Positions 11,590 through 22,407 are shown, numbered from the stretch's first letter. The stretch: DNA of 64,000 nt from Torymus aiolomorphi (GCA_036365515.1 CM070874.1:250335430-250399429); one strand, 5' to 3'. Notes: a model not told the origin generated them from the letters alone. Made by a program: numbers and translations.

Positions 11590-12908
11590 GCTTATGTTTG
11601 AATAACGAGGAGCTTATCGGGCATCCCTGTCGCACCCCGTTCTCTATCCAGAATCTACCTATTTCATCGTCCTTTACTACTATTGTGCACATTGTCGTAC
11701 ATTTCTTTTATCCTTGTCCTTAATTTCTCTTCTATGCCCTCCTGCTCCATTCTCTTCCATATTTCTTCTCTCTTAATCCTGTCAAAGGCTCCTTTCAGAT
11801 CTGCGAATAGTGCCCACACCCTTCCTTTTTCCTTGCTAATTTCTTGTCCTATCGCCTTCTTTAATCCGTATACCGCGTCTATCGTCCCTCTGTTTTTTCT
11901 GAATCTAAATTGCGTGTCATCGAGGATTCCTTTCCTTTCCCATTGTTCATCCAATATGTGCCTGAGTATTTCCATATATATCTTATATCCTGTGCCCATA
12001 ATTGTTATCACTCTATAGTTTCTTGCTTCTTTCTTGTTTCCTTTTTTGAACACTGGCTTCACAATTTCCTCCGTCCATTTCACTGGTATTTCTCCTCTTT
12101 TCGAGACTCTATTCATCTGCGTACGTAATGCCTTTCTCATCTTCTATCCTCCGTAGATTCACGCCTCATTTGGAATCCCTGTTTTTCCGGCTGCCTTCTT
12201 CGTTTTCATTTTTTACCCCGCCCTCTCAATTTCCTCTGCCCCAATCTCTTCTTCTTCCCATGTCGCCTCGTGCAACACCTGCTCATTATCTCTCCGAGCG
12301 TCCATGTCCTTTCCTTCAAACTGTATCTTGAAGTGTTCTATCCAACTCTCCTTTGGTATTTCTTCATCCACTGGAGCTCTTTCTTTCCTTCCTTCGTTCA
12401 CTATCTTCCAGAAGCTTTTTTCCCTTTTGTCTTTTAAAATTTTTCCTAAGATTTTATCTCCCCATTCTTTTTTCTTCCTCTCTATCCAATGTCTATAGCC
12501 TTTCCATCTCTTCTATAATCCGTTATTTCCACTTCTCCCTTTTTACACCTTGTGTTTACACTTTTTGCTCATACCTTCTGTTTCTCTTTTCTTCCTCTTT
12601 ATCATTGTATCTTGTATCATTCTCTTCACTTCCGTTCAGCTTCTCTCTGTGTTCTCTATATCGGCCTCCTCCATTTTTCCCTTGAACTTCCTTATTACCT
12701 CTTCCGACCAATCCGGAAACCATTTTTCCTCTTTTTCTTTCCTTGTCGGGTTTCCTGTCTCTCGTAGTTCTATACATAGGGGTTGGCAGTCCGAGTCCGT
12801 GTTTAGCCCTACTGTCAGGTCCATGATCTCCTCTCGACCTTCCTCGTTGGTTAACACGCGAGCGTGCGCGTAAGCTTGCCATCGACGGATTGAAACTTGC
12901 AGGCGCAC
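11590..12908 (-). pseudogene. non-LTR retrotransposon relic (end of endonuclease to mid-RT)
   Basis: From 12908 leftwards the minus strand encodes a piece like the end of an APE-type endonuclease (MDLTVGLNTDSDCQPLCIEL). Next is a charged linker with WIEHFKIQFEG, then reverse-transcriptase motifs: VKPVFKKGNKKEARNYR, GTIDAVYGLKKAI and ALFADLKGAFDRI. After a frameshift near 11690 comes ENGVRQGCPISSSLF. The match stops there, so the YADD box, thumb and 3' end are missing. Frames change several times. This is a dead fragment of a Jockey/I-like LINE; the exact clade is not determined. Confidence 0.8.
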
Positions 12909-13070
12909 TATTTTAGGCTTACAACATGTTTAGCGCGAATTACTCTTTAATTTGAATTTAAAAAATATTTATGTCAAGTAAATGCATAAAAAGATATTTA
13001 TGTAAACTTACTAGTTAAAGTATTGACTCGTCCCGAAAACTAATAAATTGAAATAATTTAAATTATATAA
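12909..13070. other. AT-rich spacer
   Basis: Nothing recognised. Confidence 0.4.
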
Positions 13071-13293
13071 ATGAGGCGTTTCACGTCAGCTCTCCAGGCG
13101 CGGCGCGCGAGCGCGAAATCATGCTGTTTTCAGCTTGTGTTTGAAGGGCTAAGATGTATCTAAAAAAAATAATCCCCTAGTGATTTCTATGTATTTTTTC
13201 CTCAGCTTTCCGATGGTGCTATTAGTTTCTCAAAATTTTTCAATTCTAACCTCAAAAAAACATTTTTGGAGAGCTGACGTGAAACGTCTCATA
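13071..13293. mobile_element. MITE with about 27-bp terminal inverted repeats
   Basis: The left end ATGAGGCGTTTCACGTCAGC mirrors the right end GCTGACGTGAAACGTCTCAT. Both are bordered by ATAT-rich sequence, as for elements using TA-type targets. The interior is non-coding and contains GGCGCGCGAGCGCG and CCTCAGCTTTCC. A truncated relative in reverse orientation is at 52158-52310. Confidence 0.85.
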
Positions 13294-13635
13294 TATTGCT
13301 TTATTTATAATTATTAATAATTAATTATATCTTATAACTTATTTAAATTTAATTTTTACTATGCCTAGAAAAAATCACCAAGAAATTACCATATCTGTTT
13401 TTCATTCACATATTTTTATTACAGTTGTCTAATATTTCAATTGTTTATGTATTTTATATTAATTTTTATTGTTAATTTTGTATTACTTATGTATTTTGTG
13501 ATACATTATGCCTCAAAATACTATAAAAAATTACAATGGCACTTACCTAGTTGTAAAAATCTTAAATTCTCGTAATTATTGATAAAATTGTTTATAACTA
13601 ATTAATGTCCCACTTTATCGAAAAACACCTTGCGA
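13294..13635. other. AT-rich noncoding stretch
   Basis: Nothing recognised. Confidence 0.4.
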
Positions 13636-13715
13636 ATTCGGATTCAGGGGTTCAAAATACATAAGAAAAACCTTGGTGGAGCCTTGGACATCGATGGCCA
13701 ACGGCCACCATGGAG
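13636..13715. repeat. fragment related to the 3355-3635 foldback terminus
   Basis: Shares the ordered words CAAAAATAC(A/G)TAAGAAAA, CTTTGGTGGAG-like and GGACATCGATGGCC-like with the right arm at 3553-3617. Only one terminus is seen. Confidence 0.5.
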
Positions 13716-13745
13716 CTGCACCAGGACTAGTAATGACATTATTAA

Positions 13746-13867
13746 TCATTCTGCAAAGTTTCACGTCGATATTTTAAGGCATCTAAGAATGGCATTTGAA
13801 CGAAATTTTCGTTCAAATGTCATTCTTAAACGCTGCCGAATATTGACTTGGGATTTTGCAGAATGAT
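13746..13867. repeat. short perfect-looking hairpin
   Basis: AATCATTCTGCAAAGTTTCA at the left is mirrored by the right end TTTTGCAGAATGATT. The centre is ATTTGAACGAAATTTTCGTTCAAAT. About 60-bp arms have a few mismatches. It has no coding content. Confidence 0.85.
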
Positions 13868-14675
13868 TCACATGTTAGGATTATGAAAAGTTGACTATGG
13901 CCGAATCCATCTCAAATCAGACAGCCCGCGTATGCCTATTTCACCTATCATGTTGAAATAAAAATATTTATGTTCTACTCGAAAAAATATTTTACACGTG
14001 TTTTTTTATTTTTTTGTTTCATCAAAATTTCATGCGTTCAGCGATACCGAAAAATTCCGAGAAAATTCTTTCATTGAGAAAAAAAATTTTCAATGTGATT
14101 TTCAGACTGCTATTGTTTCAGCAGTTTTTCAAGCTTTTAAACGTGTAACACATAATTTCACTCAGTTTTGAGCCCTCTTTAACGGCCTTAATGTCATTTT
14201 CAAAAAAAAATAAAAAATCCACGAGCTATGCACTTTTTACTGAAAAATTCATTTTTTAGAGAAGTGCCTTTTTCTCGAAAACCCCATGTTTTTTTTGCAC
14301 AATTTTTGTTGTCGTGATAGAGGACGGTAATGCCTAGCTAGACGTATTTGTGAGATTCGGTACTTTTTCCCTGGGATAGCGATCACTAATGAGATAACAC
14401 ACAAACAAATTTTTCACGCTTAACGCTTATATATAGTCAATGATATTAGAGTCAATGTAAAGGTATTTATCTTTGTGCGTATGTAATATACATGTACGTG
14501 CGCCTACTTATAGGAGTATATGTACTAGTACATTTGTCCGCTAGATGGATATGGTTTGGCTTAACATTTACAAAGAAAAGTTCGGTTTCTGCTATATATC
14601 ACACATCTCGTCTTATTTAAAACCACCATCTTTTGGAAAATTATTACATATTTACACCTTATCAACTCAACTACG

Positions 14676-15011
14676 ATGTCTCAATATTACTCAACAGAGA
14701 GAATCAAATGTGCAGACTTTTTAGACAAACACAAACAAATTATTTACAAATCTAGTTCCGTACGTTTAAAACAACTTGAGAATCTTGCTCATCCATTGAA
14801 GCACCTCTATCCTCATTTACCTTTGACACCTTCTACATATCTGTGTCAACATTGTTACAATCGTGCTTTAGAATTGGTGAGTAGTACTGACAATGAATTT
14901 ATAACGGATAATGAAGTTACCGATAACGTAGTTGATAGAGATGAAGATTTTTTACCAAGTACTCCAGAACGTATCAGACCAAGTATCAGACGGCGCTGCG
15001 AGTCACTTTAA
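14676..15011 (+). pseudogene. N-terminal piece of the long-TIR transposase
   Basis: The 111-codon frame opens with an ATG preceded by an AT-rich region containing TTTAAAACC and ATATATC, possibly the promoter. The protein has one Cys-x2-Cys pair in TYLCQHCYNRALELV and an acidic stretch near residue 90, as in N-terminal zinc/DNA-binding regions of transposases. It runs out of frame at about 14980. There the duplicated nonamer GTATCAGAC marks a deletion joint with the downstream piece. Confidence 0.55.
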
Positions 15012-15492
15012 AAATCGCTTTCAATTAGATGAACTAAAACGAGCACCGTGTGATATAAAATGGTTGTTCTCTGCTACTGGGCACGGCAAAGGAGCTGTAG
15101 ATGGTGTGGGTGGACTTATAAAGCATTATGCTACTTCGCATAATCTTCGAGAGCCCCTTGAAGAAGCTATTCAAAACGCAAATGATTTTGCAATACATGT
15201 TCAAAAATATACTGATGCTATTAAAATAATACATTTACAAGATGCTGAAATAGAACAATTCAGAAAAGAAAAAAATATTGATTGGCTTACAACTCCAAAG
15301 TATCCTGGAATTCAAAAATCTCATATATGGGTTAAAAAAACATGTGACGATAAAATACATTGTTTGACAGCAAAGACCGCTGATCGTCCGCTTACTGAAT
15401 TAAGAACAATGAAGCAGAAAAACAAAGGTAGTAAAATAGGTATACAAATGAAAAAAAGGTATAAAAATAAAAAATCAAAAAGACGCAAATAA
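14980..15492 (+). pseudogene. C-terminal piece of DDE-like transposase (HGKGxxDGVGG type)
   Basis: In the frame one base off the preceding piece, the sequence begins VSDGAASHFKNRFQLDE and continues WLFSATGHGKGAVDGVGG. It then has a long helical region and a Lys-rich tail (KKRYKNKKSKRRK). The D-G-x4-F-K and HGKG-x2-DGVGG signatures recur in many uncharacterised animal proteins that I take to be transposases; the superfamily name is not certain. The first catalytic half is absent. The joint with 14676-15011 is an internal deletion at microhomology. The tail could serve nuclear import. Confidence 0.65.
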
Positions 15493-16114
15493 CAAATAAA
15501 TACATAGTTATGTGTACCTGTATATTACATACACACAAAGACAAATACCTTTACATTGACTCTAATATCATTGACTATATATAAGCATTAGGCGTGAAAA
15601 ATTTGTTTGTGTGTTATCTCATTAGTGATCGCTATCCCAGGGAAAAAGTACCGAATCTCACAAATACGTCTAGCTAGGCATTACCGTCCTCTATCACGAC
15701 AACAAAAATTGTGCAAAAAAAACATGGGGTTTTCGAGAAAAAGGCACTTCTCTAAAAAATGAATTTTTCAGTAAAAAGTGCATAGCTCGTGGATTTTTTA
15801 TTTTTTTTGAAAATGACATTAAGGCCGTTAAAGAGGGCTCAAAACTGAGTGAAATTATGTGTTACACGTTTAAAAGCTTGAAAAACTGCTGAAACAATAG
15901 CAGTCTGAAAATCACATTGAAAATTTTTTTTCTCAATGAAAGAATTTTCTCGGAATTTTTCGGTATCGCTGAACGCATGAAATTTTGATGAAACAAAAAA
16001 ATAAAAAAACACGTGTAAAATATTTTTTCGAGTAGAACATAAATATTTTTATTTCAACATGATAGGTGAAATAGGCATACGCGGGCTGTCTGATTTGAGA
16101 TGGATTCGGCCATA

Positions 16115-16493
16115 ACATGCTTTGTAGGGATTATCATTATTCATGCATTATAAGAATGAATGTGGCTCCTCCAACGCCACATCCCATGAGACGCAACCAA
16201 TATTTAGTCGTCTCCCTGATTGTTTCTTTTTTTATTTGTTTCCATTGTGATTGAATACTATTATTTAATTATTATTCATGCATCTACAAATAAATCAAGT
16301 TATATAACTAATTGCGTTAGCAAGGCTGCTTTTTATAATTGCAATGACTGTTTCTTTCACAGTCAGTAGTACTTTTTATTTAAAAGTGTACATGTACTCT
16401 TCATTTTTTTTTATATTATTTCCTTTTCACATTTTTGTTACAATTTAATACTGTATTTTTATAGATCCCTCCTCCACCCCGCCGATATTCTTT
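16115..16493. other. AT-rich noncoding stretch
   Basis: Nothing recognised except the flank of the BEL element, ending in TCTTT (its target duplication) at 16489-16493. Confidence 0.4.
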
Positions 16494-16808
16494 TGTTTTG
16501 TAGTGTTGAATGGATGGATCGTGGACTGGAGGTTCAAAATAATGAAAAGACTTTCGTGTGGAGAAATTGATGGTTTATTGGATGGCCGTAGTGCCGCGTG
16601 GCGTACAGGTATTGCTGTCTCTTCTCTCTGGCCGTCGCGCGTGAACTGTCGCCGGCCGGCGCTGCGAGGTGCCGTCGGCGAGACTTTGTTGAGGAGGGGC
16701 GGTGAGAGAGGACCGCGTGGAGGGCGCTCATTGGCTGCGCACCGTATATTGCCTTTTAAGGCTTGGTGACGTCAGCGTCTCGCTGGTCGAGGCGCTGGAT
16801 CGCCAACA
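16494..16808 (-). repeat. 3' LTR of BEL element 1
   Basis: 315 bp. On the minus strand it starts TGTTGGCGATCCAGCG, followed by a CTTAAAAGGC TATA-like element. Its first about 167 bp (minus sense) are identical to the 5' LTR. The remaining about 150 bp are strongly diverged with indels. A purine-rich stretch (AAGGTGGGCGGAA) precedes it and could prime plus-strand synthesis. Confidence 0.95.
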
Positions 16809-16841
16809 TTCCGCCCACCTTCGTCAACTGACGAACGGGCC

Positions 16842-19721
16842 TCATTCTTCCTCTGGTAAGAGGCGAACAATTTTGGCGATGGGGCGACGCAACGTAGTGG
16901 TGGCCGTGCGGACGTCGACCACGCGTGTGATTCCATCACTCCCTGGATGGACGGCGGTAACTCTGGCGAGGGGCCACTTGGCTGGAGGCGTGAGCTCGCT
17001 TCGAACGAGCACTATTTCGCCCACGGTTATTGGAGACGTTGGCTGTGTCCATTTCCTGCGAGATTGCAGAGCCGACAGGTACTCCGTAGACCACCTCTGC
17101 CAGAAGTGCTGGGCCAACTGGCTGATTAGGAGCCAGCGCTTCCCTGCTGGAACATGTTCGTTGGTGACATCTCCTTCCGGAACTATAAATGAAGATCGTT
17201 GAATGAGAAAATGTGATGGTGATAAAAAATCAAGGTCAGTTGGATCGTCAGTGAGTGCTGTTAATGGTCTAGAATTTAGGCACGCTTCAATTCGACACAT
17301 GAGTGTGGCGAGTTCAGAATACGTGAGAACTTGCTCTCCAATGACTCGACGCAAATGGTGTTTCGCTGACTTAACTGCAGCTTCCCAAATACCCCCAAAA
17401 TGAGGTGCACTGGGAGGATTGAAGATCCAAGACGTACCTTCTTGAGCGAGAGACTTAACAATTGTCGATGAAAAGGAAGAAGAAGTGACGATCATCTGCT
17501 TTAATTGAGCATCGGCACCGATAAAGTTGGTTCCTTGGTCCGAATATAATTTCTTACAATGACCTCTACGAGCAGTGAACCGATGAAAAGCAGCGATGAA
17601 CGCTTCACTAGAATAATCCTCGACAACCTCGATATGAACAGCTCTAGTGGCCATACAAATGAAGATGGCTATATAACCCTTCATCGTGCCCTTTCCTCTA
17701 GTTTTAGTGAGGCGAAGATGAATAGGACCGGCATAATCGACACCTGAGCATTCAAAGGGTAAAGAGTGTCGGACGCGAGACTTGGGTAAAGAGTGTCGGA
17801 CGCGAGACTTGGGTAAATCGCCCATTAATTGGGAAGGTACTCGAGCAGCATAGCGTGAGCATGTGAGGCAAGCTCTGATGACTTTCTTAACCGCAGATCG
17901 ACCTTTCATTATCCAATACTGTTGTCTTAGCGTGGCAAGTGTTAATTGAACACCACCATGAAGAGTGCGATGATGAGCATCTCTTATTAATAAAGTTGTA
18001 AAGTGACAATCAGCTGGGAGGATAAGGGGGTGCTTAGCATCTTCTCCGAGAAGTGAGTGAGAAAGACGACCGCCCACCCTGAGTAAATGATTTTGAATCA
18101 TGGGGTTTAGTGATAACAAAGGGCTTTTAGTCGAAAGTTTACCTGTTCTACATAATTGTTGAAATTCTGACTTAAAATATGCAGTTTGGACTAAATATAT
18201 CAGACAAAGTCTGGTGTTTTCAATCTCACTAGCAATAACCTGAATGGAAGAAAAATGACTATCTCTAAACCACTCGAGAGTGAGAATAGAAGATAGGTAC
18301 AAGTTTCTTCGGCTTAGACATGACGATGAGTATATGAGTATAAAGATGATCTTATACCTACGCCAGGCACAGATCAAAGCGGCGGGATCCTGACGAAGAT
18401 TGGGTCCAACGTGTAGAAGATCGTTGACCGATACACCTGTTTTAGTTTTACTTGAGCCATTAAACACAGTACGTAACTTGGTCGTCGTACTGGTTTCCTT
18501 CCACACACCGTGATGTGGTAAGAAGGCTTGAGAGTATTTTGATAATGGATCAAACTTTGAGGAGAGTGACATATGGCCTAGGTCAATGTACTCTTGCATG
18601 AACTCAGTATAAGCTATTTTGAGTTTATCGTCCTTAGCGAAGTTTGATTCTAGACGAGTGAGTGCGCGTAATGCGGCTGAATGAGATTTTTCGAGATGAG
18701 CTGAACTCAACTGGTCACGATTTTTCCAGGGTAGACTTACTATATATTGCCCTGTTTCATCTTGACGAGTTGTTTTCTGATAGAAATCCTCGCAGGCTTG
18801 TTCGTCTGGCGAGTAAGATTTTTTATCGACAGGTATTTCCTCCGCCCTCCAAAAATCTTGTACGAGCTCCAAAAGTTTGGCTTCATGCTCGCAGCTGTTC
18901 GAACAATGAAGAGATATTGATTCTAGCCCTATTTCCGAAGTTGAAGAAGGTAAATTACCTGTCAAGAGCCAGCCGAGCTTAGAACTAAGAGCTATTGGTT
19001 GAAGGTTTTGACCCTTAACTATCTGGCTTTCAATGATTTGCGCATAAGCGCTTGCACCGAGAAGAATATCGATGCGTGAAGGTTCGAGATACCTGGGGTC
19101 TGCCAGTTGCAGCCCTCTTAAGTATTCGAAATTTGTATTACCTCTTACAACGGGAGGCTTATACGACGAGAGTTTTGGCAAAACAATGCCATCAACTTCC
19201 AAGGAGAAAGCTGAATCAAAATGCGGTTGTATAGTAAGACGCGCTACTTTAGAAGAAACAGCCGCTGTCCTTTCACCTATACCTTGGATGTGCGTGTGAC
19301 TGGTTCTACAGTTTAGAGAAAGCAGGTTACACATAGCTTGTGTAACAAGTGAGATTTGAGAACCAGGATCAATCAGCGCACGAACTAGAATTTTGGTTCC
19401 GTTAGGACCAAGGGCGTTAACCCTAGCGGTAGCTAAAAGTACGCCTGTACAATTAGTACTTTCTCCACTATTGAGGGAGACTGCTTGAGAAGCAGGTTTA
19501 TCATCAACTTTTGTGATGACGTAATTGCCACAGTTGGGGCTAGAGGTGCTGGTCGCTGAGTCAATCTGATCAGTCTGCAACGAACTGATTGCTTGATTGA
19601 TGTCAGAGTGCACCATGGTGTGATGCTTAGCTTTACAAAGAAAGCATCGAAAGTTGGAAGTGCAATTTTTAACGTTGTGCTTCCCTAAACAGTTGTAACA
19701 AAGATTAGAAGATTTGATCAA
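16842..19721 (-). CDS. pol: BEL/Pao Pol (protease, RT remnant, integrase), RT mostly deleted
   Basis: 959 codons, effectively continuing gag in the -1 frame. Two zinc knuckles lie within the first 40 residues (CYNCLGKHNVKNC, CFLCKAKHHTMVH). A retropepsin motif ALIDPGSQ is near residue 114. An RT start (LRTVFNGSS) is near 415. At about residues 460-487 the frame passes through sequence derived from the element's own leader, and most of RT including the catalytic aspartates, plus RNase H, is missing. Integrase follows: HHCC zinc region (HRTLHGG ... CLTC), DDE residues in VDYAGP (about 658), YSDQGTNF (about 725) and GGIWEAAVK (about 773), then the Pao-type C-terminus. A 27-bp tandem duplication doubles PKSRVRHSL at about 17762-17815. 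It cannot retrotranspose by itself. Confidence 0.93.
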   Translation of the reverse strand: MIKSSNLCYNCLGKHNVKNCTSNFRCFLCKAKHHTMVHSDINQAISSLQTDQIDSATSTSSPNCGNYVITKVDDKPASQAVSLNSGESTNCTGVLLATARVNALGPNGTKILVRALIDPGSQISLVTQAMCNLLSLNCRTSHTHIQGIGERTAAVSSKVARLTIQPHFDSAFSLEVDGIVLPKLSSYKPPVVRGNTNFEYLRGLQLADPRYLEPSRIDILLGASAYAQIIESQIVKGQNLQPIALSSKLGWLLTGNLPSSTSEIGLESISLHCSNSCEHEAKLLELVQDFWRAEEIPVDKKSYSPDEQACEDFYQKTTRQDETGQYIVSLPWKNRDQLSSAHLEKSHSAALRALTRLESNFAKDDKLKIAYTEFMQEYIDLGHMSLSSKFDPLSKYSQAFLPHHGVWKETSTTTKLRTVFNGSSKTKTGVSVNDLLHVGPNLRQDPAALICAWRRYKIIFILIYSSSCLSRRNLYLSSILTLEWFRDSHFSSIQVIASEIENTRLCLIYLVQTAYFKSEFQQLCRTGKLSTKSPLLSLNPMIQNHLLRVGGRLSHSLLGEDAKHPLILPADCHFTTLLIRDAHHRTLHGGVQLTLATLRQQYWIMKGRSAVKKVIRACLTCSRYAARVPSQLMGDLPKSRVRHSLPKSRVRHSLPFECSGVDYAGPIHLRLTKTRGKGTMKGYIAIFICMATRAVHIEVVEDYSSEAFIAAFHRFTARRGHCKKLYSDQGTNFIGADAQLKQMIVTSSSFSSTIVKSLAQEGTSWIFNPPSAPHFGGIWEAAVKSAKHHLRRVIGEQVLTYSELATLMCRIEACLNSRPLTALTDDPTDLDFLSPSHFLIQRSSFIVPEGDVTNEHVPAGKRWLLISQLAQHFWQRWSTEYLSALQSRRKWTQPTSPITVGEIVLVRSELTPPAKWPLARVTAVHPGSDGITRVVDVRTATTTLRRPIAKIVRLLPEEE

Positions 19722-20845
19722 TTCCTTTCGCTCAGGAACCGTTTTATTGATAAATCGTTCACATCGATTTGTAAAATGAGATTGATTGCAAATCGAACAT
19801 TTCTTTTTGAGGGATTTGTCGGAGAAGTCTGATGAGAATAAACCGACTGAGCATTGTCATGCTCTGGTTTTCGAGATTTGGAATTAGATGACTGAGGTTT
19901 TGAATTATTTGTTGAGGACGATCTAGTACCAGCTTCGATGGCTTCTAGAGTGAGGGTTTGACTTCGAAGAAATGCTTGTAATTGCGCCAATGTGGGTGGA
20001 TCGACACTATCACCTAGGTGTCTTTCCCACTCTTTCCGTGTATTTAAATCGAGTTGTTTAATCGAAAAATGTACCATTAGGTCATTTCCTAAAGATGCCT
20101 CTCTATTAAGTGAAATTAGACTAGCTATAGGGTTAAAAAGTTCCCTGTATATTCGTTTAATTTCTGACGAATTGTCTGACTTCATGGGTTTGACTGAGAA
20201 GATTTCCGAAATGTGAGAACTAACAATGCGACGTTGATTTTCGTAATACTCGGTTAGAGTTGTCCATGCACGTTCATAATTGTCACTAGAAATGGGAAGA
20301 GATTTGATTTTCTCAAGTGCCTCACCTGTAAGGTGAGTGCGAAGATAATGCAACTTCAACACAGGAGTTAAGTCTTCGCGACGATGTATGACCGAACGAA
20401 AGACGTCTCTAAAATTCTCCCAATCCGAGAATTTCCCCGAAAACTTTGGTAAATCTATTTTTGGCAATGATTGAAACGACGTATTAGTAGGTTGAGTGGG
20501 TCTTGGAAGCACTGTCTCATTAGTCGAGTTAGAAGAGTCCTGCGCTGGGCTCTGTACTTCTAAGCTTTCCAAAAAGTTAAGAAAATCACCTTTCCGGTCA
20601 TAGAAATTATCCTCAACTAAGTCAAAAAGATTGGTTTTGAAATAATCATGCTGCATATCAAGAGTTTTAAGGTTCAAGATTTTCTCGTGATGTTGTTTAA
20701 AAGTAGCATAATTTTCCTCAAGACCTGCTAAGCGAGCCTTGGCTGTACCCTTATTCATGTTATCTTTACCTTTAGATTTGAAGTTTTGAAAAGAACTATT
20801 AATTCTAGCTTGGAGCAACAACTGTCTAGTATGTAGTCCCTCCAT
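19718..20845 (-). CDS. gag: BEL/Pao Gag
   Basis: The 375-codon frame starts at ATG 20845. This is the particle-forming protein of BEL/Pao elements. It has a helical N-terminus with ARLAGLEENYATFKQHHEKI, then the conserved SLPKIDLPKFSGKFSDWENF-type motif, HYLRTHLTGEALEKI, and a region with ISEIF. This is the DUF1759-type core known from Pao elements. Towards the end (about residue 345) a one-base shift throws the zinc-knuckle region into the frame of the downstream ORF, and the last about 30 codons of this frame are not native. In the alternative frame the same DNA reads CSICNQSHFTNRC. A programmed -1 shift is conceivable at the AAAAAG run, but a mutation is more likely. Confidence 0.92.
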   Translation of the reverse strand: MEGLHTRQLLLQARINSSFQNFKSKGKDNMNKGTAKARLAGLEENYATFKQHHEKILNLKTLDMQHDYFKTNLFDLVEDNFYDRKGDFLNFLESLEVQSPAQDSSNSTNETVLPRPTQPTNTSFQSLPKIDLPKFSGKFSDWENFRDVFRSVIHRREDLTPVLKLHYLRTHLTGEALEKIKSLPISSDNYERAWTTLTEYYENQRRIVSSHISEIFSVKPMKSDNSSEIKRIYRELFNPIASLISLNREASLGNDLMVHFSIKQLDLNTRKEWERHLGDSVDPPTLAQLQAFLRSQTLTLEAIEAGTRSSSTNNSKPQSSNSKSRKPEHDNAQSVYSHQTSPTNPSKRNVRFAINLILQIDVNDLSIKRFLSERN

Positions 20846-22407
20846 TTTGTGATCAAGTTAATTAGACTAGTAACGAATTTGACTATTCGAGCTTAGGTTT
20901 AAGTAAACTACTCTTACCCACTCGAGAGTAAAGTAAGAAGTAGTGAGAGTAATTACATCTAAGTCTTAACCTAGGTTATAATACTTATGCTACAGTGAAA
21001 GTTGAGATGCGCTTGACGACGCGACGTTGACTGCGTCTGCTTTCGTTCCCACGATGAATCAGCTGATTATCCGTAACGTTGATGTGAAGAACTTGAAGTG
21101 AAGTTACTGCAGTCGTTGTGATCGCAGCTAGCTCCGCAACGTAGTCAGCTGTTGAAGATGCGTCCAGGTGCGGGTCAACAGTCGAAGTTGCAGTCCAAAT
21201 TTGAATCAACAGGCAGCAGTATAACTGCAAGGTCCAAAATATAAGTATTTGCTAGGTCGAAATTGCATTCAATTTCTCAAGACTAGTTAGATATTACAAT
21301 AAATTTTATAAACTCAAACTCAATCAAATTGTATTAATCTCAAATTAAATTTAAATTTTCATTAAATGAAAAAAAGCACTAATTTGACTAGACAATAGTT
21401 GAAAAGTATTTTTAAATAAACAAATTGGAACGATACGTGTGTCCAAGTATTAGGACGAAGTATCCAAGCGCAATCGGATCGACGATAGATGCGAATAAGA
21501 TGGACTCGTCCGAGCACCGCTTCGCTCTGTGGAAACGCGCCCCCTGTGGCGTATGATGGACTCGTCCGCCTCCTAATCCTCTTGGTGAAGACGTATGCGA
21601 TTTCCCGGACGTAGCGCGTCCTGATTGTCGTCTTCTTGTAGACGACCCTCCTTCCCTCGTGGAAAGCTCACTATATATACGGCGAGTACGAGCTCGATGC
21701 AGTGAAAGCGAGCCAGCTCCACGTGGGTAGTCCTTGTTTCGATGTGTGTGAGCCCCGTAGCGTGTACGCTGCACGCGGGTACTCCTTGGCTTGGCTTGTG
21801 TGAGCCCCGTAGCGCGCCGACACGTGGGTGACTCCTGGCTTGACTTGCGTGAGCCCCGTAGCGTGTAGGCTCTACGCGGGTACTCCTTTGCTTGAGTGAT
21901 GTGGACCCCGTGCGTGTACAATGCACGCTGGTTGTCCAGGTCTTGATATGTGCCGGTCACCGTACGAACGCGGTGGCTCGAGAGCTGGCTTTACAGCGCA
22001 CGCTCTTGGCTACAAGACAAGATGGCTGCCGGTCAACGTACGAACGCGATGACTCTAGAGCTGGCTTTACAGCGCACGCTCTTGGCAACGTCTTGGAGTC
22101 GATAGCGACGCACTCCAAGGCGTTTTTAGAAATGGGGAAAATAGCAATTGAATGTGCTATTTCCCCTAGGAAGCCTTAGAAGGTGGCTTCCGAGTACACA
22201 CGACGGCGAATTAACGAAAGAGAGAGAGACAGCAACGTACGCGCGAAGTCGGCATGCTAGAGCACGCGACTGTTACGGCACTCACGACCACGAACACTTT
22301 GATGCGTACCTGAAAGAAGAGTTGCTATCTCTACGCCACTCGAGAGTGGACGTAGAAGATAGGAGATGTTTCTTCTTCTGGTGTGGCCATGACGATGTCC
22401 TCCCACG
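20846..22407 (-). other. long leader of BEL element 1 with internal repeats
   Basis: About 1.56 kb between primer-binding site and gag ATG, without a credible coding frame. It holds a four-copy degenerate repeat of about 49-53 bp at roughly 21728-21945, each with GAGCCCCGTAGCG. It also holds a two-copy 76-bp repeat at about 21952 and 22028 (GCCGGTCAMCGTACGAACGC). The many short open frames are products of these repeats. A segment near the primer-binding site (22320-22398) is duplicated, diverged, inside pol at 18262-18333. Confidence 0.8.

Larger units (their letters stand above)
13896..16114. mobile_element. DNA transposon with about 610-bp terminal inverted repeats
   Basis: The terminal repeats at 13896-14507 and 15507-16114 are near-identical reverse complements, beginning TATGGCCGAATCCATCTCAA. 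The enclosed 1 kb carries two plus-strand coding pieces of one transposase. Repeats this long with a short interior resemble Mutator-like or similar TIR elements, but the target-site duplication could not be resolved. The high arm identity suggests recent movement, driven in trans because the coding region is deleted. Confidence 0.9.

Noticed and set aside
16702..17202. Plus-strand frames over the BEL 3' LTR and pol end
   Set aside because: Antisense of integrase and LTR; the same LTR peptide recurs at 22628.
21412..21960. Arg/Thr-rich minus frames in the BEL leader
   Set aside because: They arise from the tandem repeats in the leader and share no similarity with Gag or other proteins.
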